From: JAKFWF01 sp031401535 | Lineage (GTDB): Bacteria; Pseudomonadota; Alphaproteobacteria; Rhizobiales; Hyphomicrobiaceae | Reading direction: 5' to 3' | Assembly: GCA_031401535.1 (NCBI GenBank) | Contig: JANNRP010000112.1 | Coordinates: 1 to 5,174, forward strand | DNA length: 5,174 bases | Part shown: in pieces, positions 1-5,174 of the stretch | How positions within the stretch are numbered: the stretch's first letter is position 1 | Layout: each line of letters starts with the position of its first letter | Program-made: the position numbers and the translations under genes | Notes under the pieces: generated by a model | Told to the model about the DNA's origin: nothing | The model's database searches: none | What the model saw: the letters and a program-made list of their open reading frames with translations, nothing else

Positions 1-294
1 CCAGCGCTTGGTCTTCATGTTGTGGACGTGGATGTGATCGCCGGCCTTCGCGTCTGCCAGCACGCGGCCGACGTCGGCGCCATACTTGATCACGGTGTCG
101 CCCTTCTTGAGGTCCGTCAGCGCCACTTTGTGGCCGATCGGGATATCGTGGTTGGCTTTGGCTTCCGTCGTCGTGTCGGTCTCGGTGATGACGCCGAACA
201 TGCTGGTGCCAGCCTTCAAGTCCTCGATGACCACAACACCGACGTTGTCCTTCGGGCTGTGAACGAGAAAATGTGGGATATTCGGGATAGACAT
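1..294 (-). CDS. suyA: (2R)-3-sulfolactate sulfo-lyase subunit alpha, 3' end cut by window edge
   Basis: Ninety-eight residues are readable from the ATG at 294 to the window edge, with no stop yet. They form one small SAF-type domain, the fold of the N-terminal part of UxaA (altronate dehydratase). Visible landmarks are the opening MSIPNIPHFLVH, IPIGHKVAL at residues 51-59, DLKKGDTV at 61-68, KYGADVG at 70-76, and a histidine-rich end (H87, H89, H91, N92) closing with KTKRW. In the SuyA family this is nearly the full length, so probably only the stop codon or a few residues are missing. With SuyB, expected just past the left edge, the cytoplasmic enzyme eliminates sulfite from (2R)-sulfolactate and leaves pyruvate. 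The start is supported by a strong AGGAGA seven bases upstream. A fused UxaA or D-galactarate dehydratase is the alternative, but the dehydrogenase genes upstream favour SuyA. Identification is from remembered family sequence and context, not a search. Confidence 0.88.
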   Translation of the reverse strand, partial: MSIPNIPHFLVHSPKDNVGVVVIEDLKAGTSMFGVITETDTTTEAKANHDIPIGHKVALTDLKKGDTVIKYGADVGRVLADAKAGDHIHVHNMKTKRW

Positions 295-301
295 TTGTTA
301 G

Positions 302-307
302 TCTCCT
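302..307 (-). promoter_or_regulatory. Ribosome binding site of suyA
   Basis: The minus strand reads AGGAGA, seven bases before the suyA ATG. It is the closest match to the consensus Shine-Dalgarno sequence in the window, and stronger than the sites of the two genes before it. This suits a subunit of the final lyase being made in quantity and translated independently of hpsP. Confidence 0.8.
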
Positions 308-331
308 GGCTGTCTCTGTGAGCAATTCAAA

Positions 332-358
332 ACGGTTCCGTGTAAACTGAATCCGGAT
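332..358. promoter_or_regulatory. Small palindromes in the hpsP-suyA leader (possible operator)
   Basis: The 96-bp spacer between hpsP and suyA holds two short perfect inverted repeats: ACGG-TT-CCGT at 332-341 and ATCCGGAT at 351-358. The first is flanked by A/T-rich arms that are only partly symmetric. A LacI-type regulator (HpsR) controls the comparable Cupriavidus cluster, and LacI-family operators are short palindromes, so an internal operator is conceivable. I see no convincing -35/-10 pair in the spacer and no terminator. Short palindromes of this size occur by chance, so this remains a weak suggestion. Confidence 0.2.
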
Positions 359-390
359 ATCGGTACTTCTAGCGCCAGTGCGGTTGTGAG

Positions 391-1392
391 TCAGGCCCCC
401 GGTCGCAGAATGATCTTGGCGGCGGCCGTTTTGCCCTCGTCGATGTCCTTGAAGGCGGCGGCGCCGTCGCGCAGGGAGCGCTGTTCTACCCAATCGAGCT
501 TGCCCAGTTTGCCAGCGCCAAGGGCGGCAACTACCTCGCGAAAATCAACCATCGTGTAACAGTAGGAGCCAATAAAGGCGACTTCCTGCAACGTCAGTTT
601 GCGAACATCTATGCCACCACTTCCGGGCAACAATCCAATGTGGACAATAACGCCGCCAGGTCGAACAAGCCGACAGGCAGCGGCGCGCGTCTGATCCGCG
701 CCGACGGCATCAATGATGAGGTCGACCGTGGCCTCCTGGGGCTCGTTCAGATCGCCCGGAGCATAGACGTCAAAAGGGCCGGATACCGCAACAGTTGCCC
801 TTCGGCCAGCATTTGGCTCGGCCACATGAATGTGGCCGCTGCCTTCCATTGCCAGCACAAGTGCCGCGGCGAGGCCGATTGCGCCGCCGCCTAGCACCAC
901 CGCCGACAAACTGGACAAGGGCCGACGGCAGGCTTCCAAACCCAGGCGAACCGCGTGATACGACACCGCTACTGGCTCGGCGAGTGCCGCCTTGGCCATA
1001 TCCAAACCATCCGGAACCTCGACAAGGTTCTGCTCGGGAATCCGCACCAACTCCGCGAAGGCACCAGGCCGCGGCATCATCGAGATGATCTGCCGTGACC
1101 GACAAAGATTAGACCGGCCATCAAGGCAGACGTCGCATTCGCCGCAGGTCACAAGTGGATTGACAGTCACGCGCTTTCCCTTGAACCGGCCGCTTGTCGC
1201 AATGCCGGAGGCTTCGTGGCCGAGGATCAAAGGGCCGGGCCGTCGCTCGTCATAGCCGTGATAGGCATGCATATCAGAGCCGCAGATGCCCACCGCATCG
1301 ACCTTGACGATCACCTCGTCGTTGCGCGGCTCTGGGTCCGGCTCGTCGCGGAATGTCAGAGCATGGGGACCGGTATAGACAAGGGCTTTCAT
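391..1392 (-). CDS. hpsP: Zinc-dependent medium-chain alcohol dehydrogenase, probable DHPS 2-dehydrogenase
   Basis: This is a 333-residue member of the medium-chain (GroES-like) zinc alcohol dehydrogenases, normal in length. Catalytic zinc ligands are visible as C37 (GICGSD), the H59-E60 pair (GHE) and E139 (AEP). The structural zinc lobe has C83, C86, C89 and C97. The Rossmann motif GGGAIG lies at 168-173, and the acidic E192 (VAEP) at the end of the second strand suggests NAD(H) rather than NADP(H). The start is the ATG of MKALVY. An upstream in-frame ATG at 1470 would add 26 residues that only mirror the end of the preceding gene. The gene begins 7 bp after the SDR stop, with a weak GTGAG site overlapping that stop, so translation is probably coupled. 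By position between hpsO and suyA it matches HpsP, which with HpsO interconverts DHPS enantiomers through the C2 ketone. From sequence alone it could be any sorbitol/threonine-type polyol dehydrogenase. Confidence 0.75.
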   Translation of the reverse strand: MKALVYTGPHALTFRDEPDPEPRNDEVIVKVDAVGICGSDMHAYHGYDERRPGPLILGHEASGIATSGRFKGKRVTVNPLVTCGECDVCLDGRSNLCRSRQIISMMPRPGAFAELVRIPEQNLVEVPDGLDMAKAALAEPVAVSYHAVRLGLEACRRPLSSLSAVVLGGGAIGLAAALVLAMEGSGHIHVAEPNAGRRATVAVSGPFDVYAPGDLNEPQEATVDLIIDAVGADQTRAAACRLVRPGGVIVHIGLLPGSGGIDVRKLTLQEVAFIGSYCYTMVDFREVVAALGAGKLGKLDWVEQRSLRDGAAAFKDIDEGKTAAAKIILRPGA

Positions 1393-1399
1393 CGGTTGC

Positions 1400-2170
1400 T
1401 CACTTGGCTGTGAACCCGCCATCGACGTAGATTGTCTGGCCGGTAATGTAGGCTGATGCGTCGCTCGCAAGAAATACCGTCACGCCTTGCAAGTCGGCAA
1501 GGTCACCGTTGCGACCAATCGCGGTCTGCTCTGCATTGCGCGCGGCCCGATCAGGATCGCCGAAGACCGGCGCCGTCAGCGGTGTCGGGAAAAAGCCGGG
1601 ACCGATAGCATTGCAGGTAATGCCGTAGCGGGACCATTCCTCGGCGATGGCCCGCGTCAATTGTACGATGCCACCCTTGGCCGTGCCGTAGGGCGCACTG
1701 TTGGGGAAGGCACGGCTCGACTGAAGGGATGCAAGATTGATTATGCGACCCCAGCCGCGCTGCTTCATTCCAGGCGCAAACTTCTGGGTGAGAAAGAATG
1801 GCGCTCGCAGATGCAGGTCGATGTGACAGTCAAAGGCCTCGGGCGTGACGGCTTCGAATGGCTGGCGCAGATTGACGCCTGCCGCATTGACGACGATGTC
1901 CACACGCTCACCGACAGTTGTAAGCTCTTGCGCCAACTGATCGATGGACGCCACGTCCGCCAGATCGACGGCTCGGCCGGATGCTGCGATGCCCTCCGCC
2001 TCGAGGGATTGCGCGGCTACTTTGAGTTCGGCGTTGCGGCGGGCAACAAGGATCACACGAGCACCCGCCAGGCCGAGTGCGCGTGCCATCGCCAGGCCTA
2101 TGCCAGAGTTTCCACCCGTCACCAGTGCCGTGCGCCCGTCGAGGGCGAAGAGATGCGAAAGTCGGCTCAC
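1400..2170 (-). CDS. hpsO: Short-chain dehydrogenase/reductase, probable DHPS 2-dehydrogenase
   Basis: This is a classical SDR of 256 residues, read from a GTG start at 2170. The cofactor motif TGGNSGIG lies at 18-25, D69 sits in the adenine-contacting position, NAAG is at 95-98, the catalytic S148 is followed by Y161-x3-K165, PGFFPT is at 191-196, and the C-terminal signature YVDGG is at 248-252. The end of the second strand reads VARR (42-45), basic rather than acidic, which in this family usually favours NADP(H). The usual catalytic Asn of the tetrad is replaced by H120 (DLHLRAPFF). The GTG was chosen because it gives a normal SDR N-terminus (SHLFALDGRTALVTGG) 10 bp after the hpsN stop. 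Longer in-frame starts back to 2308 translate the 3' end of hpsN. The ribosome site is weak (GAG, nine bases away, overlapping the hpsN stop), so coupling is likely. Role as HpsO, oxidising DHPS at C2 to the ketone, is inferred from the conserved neighbourhood. Alone it would be called a gluconate 5-dehydrogenase-like SDR. Confidence 0.72.
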   Translation of the reverse strand: MSRLSHLFALDGRTALVTGGNSGIGLAMARALGLAGARVILVARRNAELKVAAQSLEAEGIAASGRAVDLADVASIDQLAQELTTVGERVDIVVNAAGVNLRQPFEAVTPEAFDCHIDLHLRAPFFLTQKFAPGMKQRGWGRIINLASLQSSRAFPNSAPYGTAKGGIVQLTRAIAEEWSRYGITCNAIGPGFFPTPLTAPVFGDPDRAARNAEQTAIGRNGDLADLQGVTVFLASDASAYITGQTIYVDGGFTAK

Positions 2171-2180
2171 GCGGTCACGC

Positions 2181-3494
2181 TCATTCCACAACCTGGTTGC
2201 CGAGGTCAAAGTTGTGTCCAGGAAAATACTTTGCCATGCGATCATCCGCCGTGCGCGCATGCGCTTCCATACCCTCCAACCGAGAGATGCGCGCTGTGAC
2301 CTGCGCAACGGTCTTGCACGCTTCGCGGTCCATGCGCTGCCAGGTCAGCGGCTTCAGGAATTTATGCACTGAAAGCCCGGCAGAATACCGCGCGGCAAAT
2401 TTAGTCGGCAGGATGTGATTGGGCCCAGACGCCTTGTCGCCGAAGGCGACCGTCGTCTCCTCGCCCAGGAACAATGAGCCGTAGTTCGAGAGGTTTGCCA
2501 GCCACCAGTCAAGGTCGTGGGCATGCACTTCCAGATGCTCGGATGCGTAGAGGTCGGAGACCTCGACGAGTTCCTCGCGCGTCGCACAGACGACAACCTC
2601 GCCATAGTCACGCCAGGCAGCGGTCGCGGCATCGCGCGCCGTTGCCGGTAGTTTCTCGATGAGCGGCGGGATGAGCTGCATGACCTTGTCGGCGAGCGGC
2701 CGAGAACTCGTGAATAACCAAGCGGGGCTTTCGTGTCCGTGCTCGCACTGTCCGACAAGATCGCAGGCAACGATTGTCGGATCGGCGCCCTCATCGGCGA
2801 TGACCGCGACTTCCGAGGGGCCGGCGAACACGTCGATGCCGACTTTACCGAACAGCATGCGCTTGGCTTCCGCCACGAACTTGTTGCCAGGGCCGACGAT
2901 GATGTCAGCGGGCTTGCCGGTGAACAATCCGAAGGCCATGGCCGCGATGGCTTGCACGCCCCCAAGTGTCATCACCACGTCAGCGCCCGCCACCTTCATG
3001 GCATAGAGCACGTAGGGGTGAATGCCCTGCCCCTTGAACGGTGTGGAACAAGCCACTACCGTTTTCACGCCAGCTGCCTTCGCCGTTGCGATCGACATGT
3101 ATGCCGACGCTATGTGAGCATAGCGTCCCGTCGGCACGTAGCAACCAGCGACGCTGCACGGCACGAGCTTCTGGCCAACCATAAGGCCCGGTGCAAGTTC
3201 GATCGAGAAATCCTTGACAGAGTCGCGCTGTGCCTCGGCAAAGGCACGCACTTTTGCCGTTGCGTACTTGATGTCCCGCTTCACGCCATCGGGAACCTCG
3301 CGCGCGCGGCGCTCGATTTCATCGCGCGACACCAGGATGTCTCCTGACCATTTGTCGAGCTTGAGGGCATACTCGCGAACCGCGGTTTCACCGCGTGCCT
3401 CGATCGCAGCGAGCATCGCTGTGACAACCTCCCGCGCTGCACTCGTCTCCGTCTCGGGCGTCTTGGCAGCACGCTTAAGATATTCGATGGCCAT
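2181..3494 (-). CDS. hpsN: Sulfopropanediol (DHPS) 3-dehydrogenase, histidinol dehydrogenase family
   Basis: The 437-residue protein has the histidinol dehydrogenase fold across its length. Zinc ligands corresponding to the HisD set are Q249 and H252 (GQCEH), D353 (GDKASGPNH) and H412 (MEAHA). The general base/acid pair is E319-H320 (ASEHLEV). PTGRYAHIAS at 121-130 and GPGNKFVAEAK at 201-211 are further HisD-family blocks. HpsN makes two successive NAD+-dependent oxidations at C3 of (R)-DHPS, giving (R)-sulfolactate in the cytoplasm. It is not a histidine biosynthesis gene: no other his gene is nearby, and sulfonate genes lie on both sides. Of two in-frame ATGs (3500 and 3494), 3494 is preferred because GGAG lies seven bases before it but only one base before the other. 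The stop lies 10 bp before the SDR start. HisD homologues of other substrate range exist, so the name rests on context plus the family match. Confidence 0.85.
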   Translation of the reverse strand: MAIEYLKRAAKTPETETSAAREVVTAMLAAIEARGETAVREYALKLDKWSGDILVSRDEIERRAREVPDGVKRDIKYATAKVRAFAEAQRDSVKDFSIELAPGLMVGQKLVPCSVAGCYVPTGRYAHIASAYMSIATAKAAGVKTVVACSTPFKGQGIHPYVLYAMKVAGADVVMTLGGVQAIAAMAFGLFTGKPADIIVGPGNKFVAEAKRMLFGKVGIDVFAGPSEVAVIADEGADPTIVACDLVGQCEHGHESPAWLFTSSRPLADKVMQLIPPLIEKLPATARDAATAAWRDYGEVVVCATREELVEVSDLYASEHLEVHAHDLDWWLANLSNYGSLFLGEETTVAFGDKASGPNHILPTKFAARYSAGLSVHKFLKPLTWQRMDREACKTVAQVTARISRLEGMEAHARTADDRMAKYFPGHNFDLGNQVVE

Positions 3495-3501
3495 CGTCAT
3501 T

Positions 3502-3505
3502 CTCC
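3502..3505 (-). promoter_or_regulatory. Ribosome binding site deciding the hpsN start
   Basis: The minus strand reads GGAG followed by AATGACG and then ATG. The first ATG (at 3500) is one base from GGAG, too close for ribosome binding. The second (at 3494) is seven bases away. This favours the start giving MAIEYLKRA. Confidence 0.7.
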
Positions 3506-3537
3506 GGGTCGCGACTTGGACGTCAGCACTTGCGATG

Positions 3538-3573
3538 GCCGCCCCGCTGAATACCCTGGTCCGGCGGGGCGGC
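3538..3573 (-). other. Strong intercistronic stem-loop between solute-binding protein gene and hpsN
   Basis: Two perfectly complementary 10-base arms, GCCGCCCCGC (3538-3547) and GCGGGGCGGC (3564-3573), enclose a 16-base loop. All ten pairs are G-C. In the transcript the hairpin starts 19 bases after the stop of the binding-protein gene and ends 43 bases before the hpsN ATG. The bases after it (CATCGCAAGTG) contain no run of U, so it is not a typical intrinsic terminator. Hairpins behind binding-protein genes often protect the upstream mRNA from 3' decay or cause partial termination, giving more binding protein than downstream enzyme. That role is inferred here. Confidence 0.6.
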
Positions 3574-3592
3574 GCTTAGCTACGAAAAGTCA

Positions 3593-4639
3593 TCAATTGG
3601 TTTTTGCGGCAAACGCGGCCAATGCTGGATCTTTCTTCACGAGCTGCATCGCGCTGTTGTCGACATAGGAATTGACATCGGGTGCCTTGGGAATGGTTCC
3701 CACATCGATCATGAACGTCGCGATATTGCCGAGCCAAGTATCGACCTGCGACTTGCCACTGGCGCGGTCCATGATCTTTAGCTGCTCATCGAGGCTGTAG
3801 ACCGGACGGGTGCCGAACTCGGCATCGGCGGCTTTGTCCGATATCTCGACGCCTCCCACCGCATAGAACTTCTTCATGAGTGCTCGTGCCTCGACGGGAT
3901 TTGCTTTTGCCCATGACCAGCCGCGCAAGTAGACGGCGAGAAACTTCGCAACCGCCTGCGGATTCTCCTTCACGAACTCGGAACGCGCCACCAGCGCACC
4001 TGGCACGATGGCGTCAGCGTCGGCACCGGAGCACAGGTACTTGGCGCTCGCCTTCTCCTCCAGCGTGTACGTGTTGGGGGCCCAGACGCCTGCGATGTCA
4101 CCGTTGCTCGACGTGATTGCTGAAATAATCTGTGCTTGGCCAAGGTTGACGAATTCGACGTCGCTGGCGGCAACACCCCACTTCTTGAGGCAGCTGAGAC
4201 TTGCATAGTGAACGGTCGAGTTCGTCGTGATCAGAATCTTCTGTCCCTTGATCGAGGCCGGATTGGCCCTCAGTGCATCAAGTTTTTCAGAGCGCACCAT
4301 CATGGCATTGGCCTTTGACTCATCATTCGTCAGGCCAATCGTCAGCAAACCGAAGCGTGCCGCCCCAAGCACTGCTGGCACCGATCCTGTGCCGCCAACA
4401 TCCCAGGATTTTGCCTGAGCTGCCGCAACCTGCGGTGCACCGGCAGGGAATGTCGAGAATTCCGGCTCCAGCCCGATGTCCTTCCACCAGCCCTTTTCAG
4501 TCGCAACAAAGAATGGCAACGCCCAATATAGCGCGGGCTGATAGCTTATCTTGATTTTGGTCGGCGCTTGCGCTTGCACTGGCAGTATCATCCCGGCCGC
4601 AAGTGCCGTGGCCGCGACCGCAGTTAGAAGTTTTTTCAT
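3593..4639 (-). CDS. Periplasmic solute-binding protein of a TauT/SsuA-type sulfonate ABC transporter
   Basis: This is a 348-residue precursor with a Sec signal peptide: KK at residues 2-3, a hydrophobic core at about 4-20, and a probable signal peptidase I cut after VQA (residue 23), because cutting after A25 would put proline at +1. The mature part is of the NMT1/SsuA class, with KIKISYQP near the start, ALYWALPFF (37-44), EKGWWKDIGLEPEF (48-61) and WDVGGTGSVPA (79-89), all typical of nitrate/sulfonate/taurine binding proteins. GVWAPNTY at 184-191 probably contributes to the ligand cleft. It would capture a sulfonate in the periplasm and pass it to the membrane permease. It lies 64 bp after the ATPase gene and 98 bp before hpsN, so DHPS or a related C3 sulfonate is the likely ligand. 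Taurine, aliphatic sulfonates or an unrelated anion cannot be excluded. Only two cysteines (C150, C203) remain in the mature protein. A GGAG lies nine bases before the ATG. Confidence 0.85.
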   Translation of the reverse strand: MKKLLTAVAATALAAGMILPVQAQAPTKIKISYQPALYWALPFFVATEKGWWKDIGLEPEFSTFPAGAPQVAAAQAKSWDVGGTGSVPAVLGAARFGLLTIGLTNDESKANAMMVRSEKLDALRANPASIKGQKILITTNSTVHYASLSCLKKWGVAASDVEFVNLGQAQIISAITSSNGDIAGVWAPNTYTLEEKASAKYLCSGADADAIVPGALVARSEFVKENPQAVAKFLAVYLRGWSWAKANPVEARALMKKFYAVGGVEISDKAADAEFGTRPVYSLDEQLKIMDRASGKSQVDTWLGNIATFMIDVGTIPKAPDVNSYVDNSAMQLVKKDPALAAFAAKTN

Positions 4640-4646
4640 TGGTTTA

Positions 4647-4654
4647 CTCTCCCT
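4647..4654 (-). promoter_or_regulatory. Ribosome binding site of the solute-binding protein gene
   Basis: The purine-rich AGGGAGAG lies seven bases before the ATG at 4639 (the GGAG core is nine bases away). The rest of the 64-bp spacer after the ATPase gene shows no clear promoter or terminator, which fits co-transcription. Confidence 0.65.
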
Positions 4655-4703
4655 GGTTTTTGAAGTTTATGACGCCACAAACGAACAGAACGTGTGCTCC
4701 CGA

Positions 4704-5174
4704 TCAATTATTGCCGCTGGTCTTCTCTTCCCTCAGTGACTTCCAAATGTGGGTTCGCATTTGTACGAAGGAGGGGAGATCCATGACATCCTCAATGTTG
4801 GTCAATTGATCCCATTTCTCAGCCTCACGGATCGCCTTGACCTGCACGATCTCCTTGATGCGCCCCGGTCGACGGGTCATCACCGCGACGCGGTCGGCCA
4901 GATAGATCGCCTCCTCCACACCGTGAGTGATGAAAAGTACCGTGCGCGGGTTGACCCGCGACAAGCGAACGAGTTCCTCCTGCATCACCACGCGCGTCTG
5001 TGCATCGAGTGCGCCGAACGGCTCGTCCATGAGCAGCACCACAGGGTCGAGGGCGTAGGCGCGCGCAATTGCAACGCGCTGCTGCATGCCGCCGGACAAC
5101 TGATGGGGATAGGCTGTCTCGTAGCCCGTAAGCCCCATGAGCTGAATATAGTGCGCAATTCGCTCGGACCGCTC
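4704..5174 (-). CDS. ABC transporter ATP-binding protein, TauB/SsuB type, 5' part outside window
   Basis: The frame is open from the window edge to the TGA at 4704-4706, giving the last 156 residues of a protein usually about 250-270 long. Counting from the edge, the signature LSGGMQQR is at 26-33, Walker B LLMDEP at 47-52 (D50, E51), the D-loop GALD at 54-57, and the switch histidine H84 in FITHGVEEA. The Walker A and Q-loop are outside. The Met at 5138 is internal, since family sequence (IAHYIQLMGLTGYE) runs straight through it. The VEEAIYLADRV and MTRRPGRI blocks are typical of nitrate/sulfonate/taurine importers. It would energise uptake from the cytoplasmic face of the membrane, together with the binding protein downstream and a permease whose gene must be beyond the right edge. 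Substrate is inferred only from the neighbouring genes. Confidence 0.88.
   Translation of the reverse strand, partial: ERSERIAHYIQLMGLTGYETAYPHQLSGGMQQRVAIARAYALDPVVLLMDEPFGALDAQTRVVMQEELVRLSRVNPRTVLFITHGVEEAIYLADRVAVMTRRPGRIKEIVQVKAIREAEKWDQLTNIEDVMDLPSFVQMRTHIWKSLREEKTSGNN

Noticed and set aside
22..321. A 99-codon plus-strand open frame at the left edge
   Set aside because: The minus strand of the same stretch encodes SuyA with family motifs and a strong ribosome binding site, so this is a shadow frame.
340..350. TTTACA on the minus strand as a -35 box for a suyA promoter
   Set aside because: At 16-18 bp spacing the sequence is TGCTCA or its neighbours, which does not resemble a -10 element.
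2182..2184. An ATG overlapping the hpsN stop as an ATGA junction, as a possible SDR start
   Set aside because: It is in the wrong frame for the SDR. The in-frame GTG at 2170 gives the normal N-terminus.
1487..2299. A 270-codon plus-strand open frame opposite the SDR gene
   Set aside because: It is antisense to a gene with a full set of SDR motifs, its translation shows no recognisable domain or composition of a real protein, and long antisense frames are expected in GC-rich DNA.
2171..2308. N-terminal extension of the SDR to an ATG at 2308
   Set aside because: The extra 46 residues are the hpsN 3' end read in another frame. They would overlap hpsN by over 120 bp and add nothing seen in SDRs of normal length.
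2733..3347. A 204-codon plus-strand frame, and the 203-codon minus-strand frame at 2354-2965
   Set aside because: Both are alternative readings of hpsN, whose own frame carries all the zinc and catalytic residues. The shifted frames have unnatural Arg/Ser/Pro-rich composition.
3538..3573. Rho-independent terminator after the binding-protein gene
   Set aside because: The stem is strong but no U-tract follows on the minus strand, and the downstream genes continue the same pathway, so a full stop is unlikely.

Overview
All genes in this window are on the minus strand, so transcription runs from the right edge (5174) to the left edge (1). The layout reads as part of one catabolic operon for the C3 sulfonate 2,3-dihydroxypropane-1-sulfonate (DHPS), a breakdown product of the plant and algal sulfolipid sugar sulfoquinovose. 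GC content is high by eye, genes are tightly packed, and the solute-binding protein carries a Gram-negative type signal peptide. This fits a proteobacterium (alpha or beta). I cannot fix the genus.

In order of transcription: (1) 5174-4704, the C-terminal part of an ABC transporter ATPase of the TauB/SsuB type, cut by the window edge. (2) 4639-3593, a periplasmic solute-binding protein of the SsuA/TauA (NMT1-like) class. (3) 3592-3495, a spacer with a perfect 10-bp all-G/C stem-loop and the hpsN ribosome binding site. (4) 3494-2181, a histidinol-dehydrogenase-fold enzyme identified as sulfopropanediol 3-dehydrogenase HpsN. (5) 2170-1400, a short-chain dehydrogenase, probable HpsO. (6) 1392-391, a zinc-dependent medium-chain alcohol dehydrogenase, probable HpsP. 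(7) 390-295, a 96-bp leader with small palindromes. (8) 294-1, SuyA, the small subunit of (2R)-sulfolactate sulfo-lyase, running into the left edge. SuyB should follow just outside. The permease gene of the transporter should lie beyond the right edge.

Proposed joint function: the ABC transporter imports the sulfonate. HpsO and HpsP, acting at C2 through a shared ketone, interconvert the DHPS enantiomers. HpsN oxidises the C3 alcohol in two NAD+-dependent steps to (R)-sulfolactate, and SuyAB cleaves this to pyruvate and sulfite. The gene order hpsN-hpsO-hpsP-suyA matches the cluster described in Cupriavidus pinatubonensis JMP134, as I recall it. There, uptake is assigned to a major facilitator permease (HpsU), whereas here an ABC importer sits in that place. 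The pathway itself is known. The new or less usual parts are the transporter swap, the intergenic hairpin, and a non-canonical histidine at the usual catalytic-tetrad Asn position of the short-chain dehydrogenase.

No rRNA, tRNA, insertion sequence, CRISPR or integrase is visible. No stretch longer than 100 bases lacks a gene.
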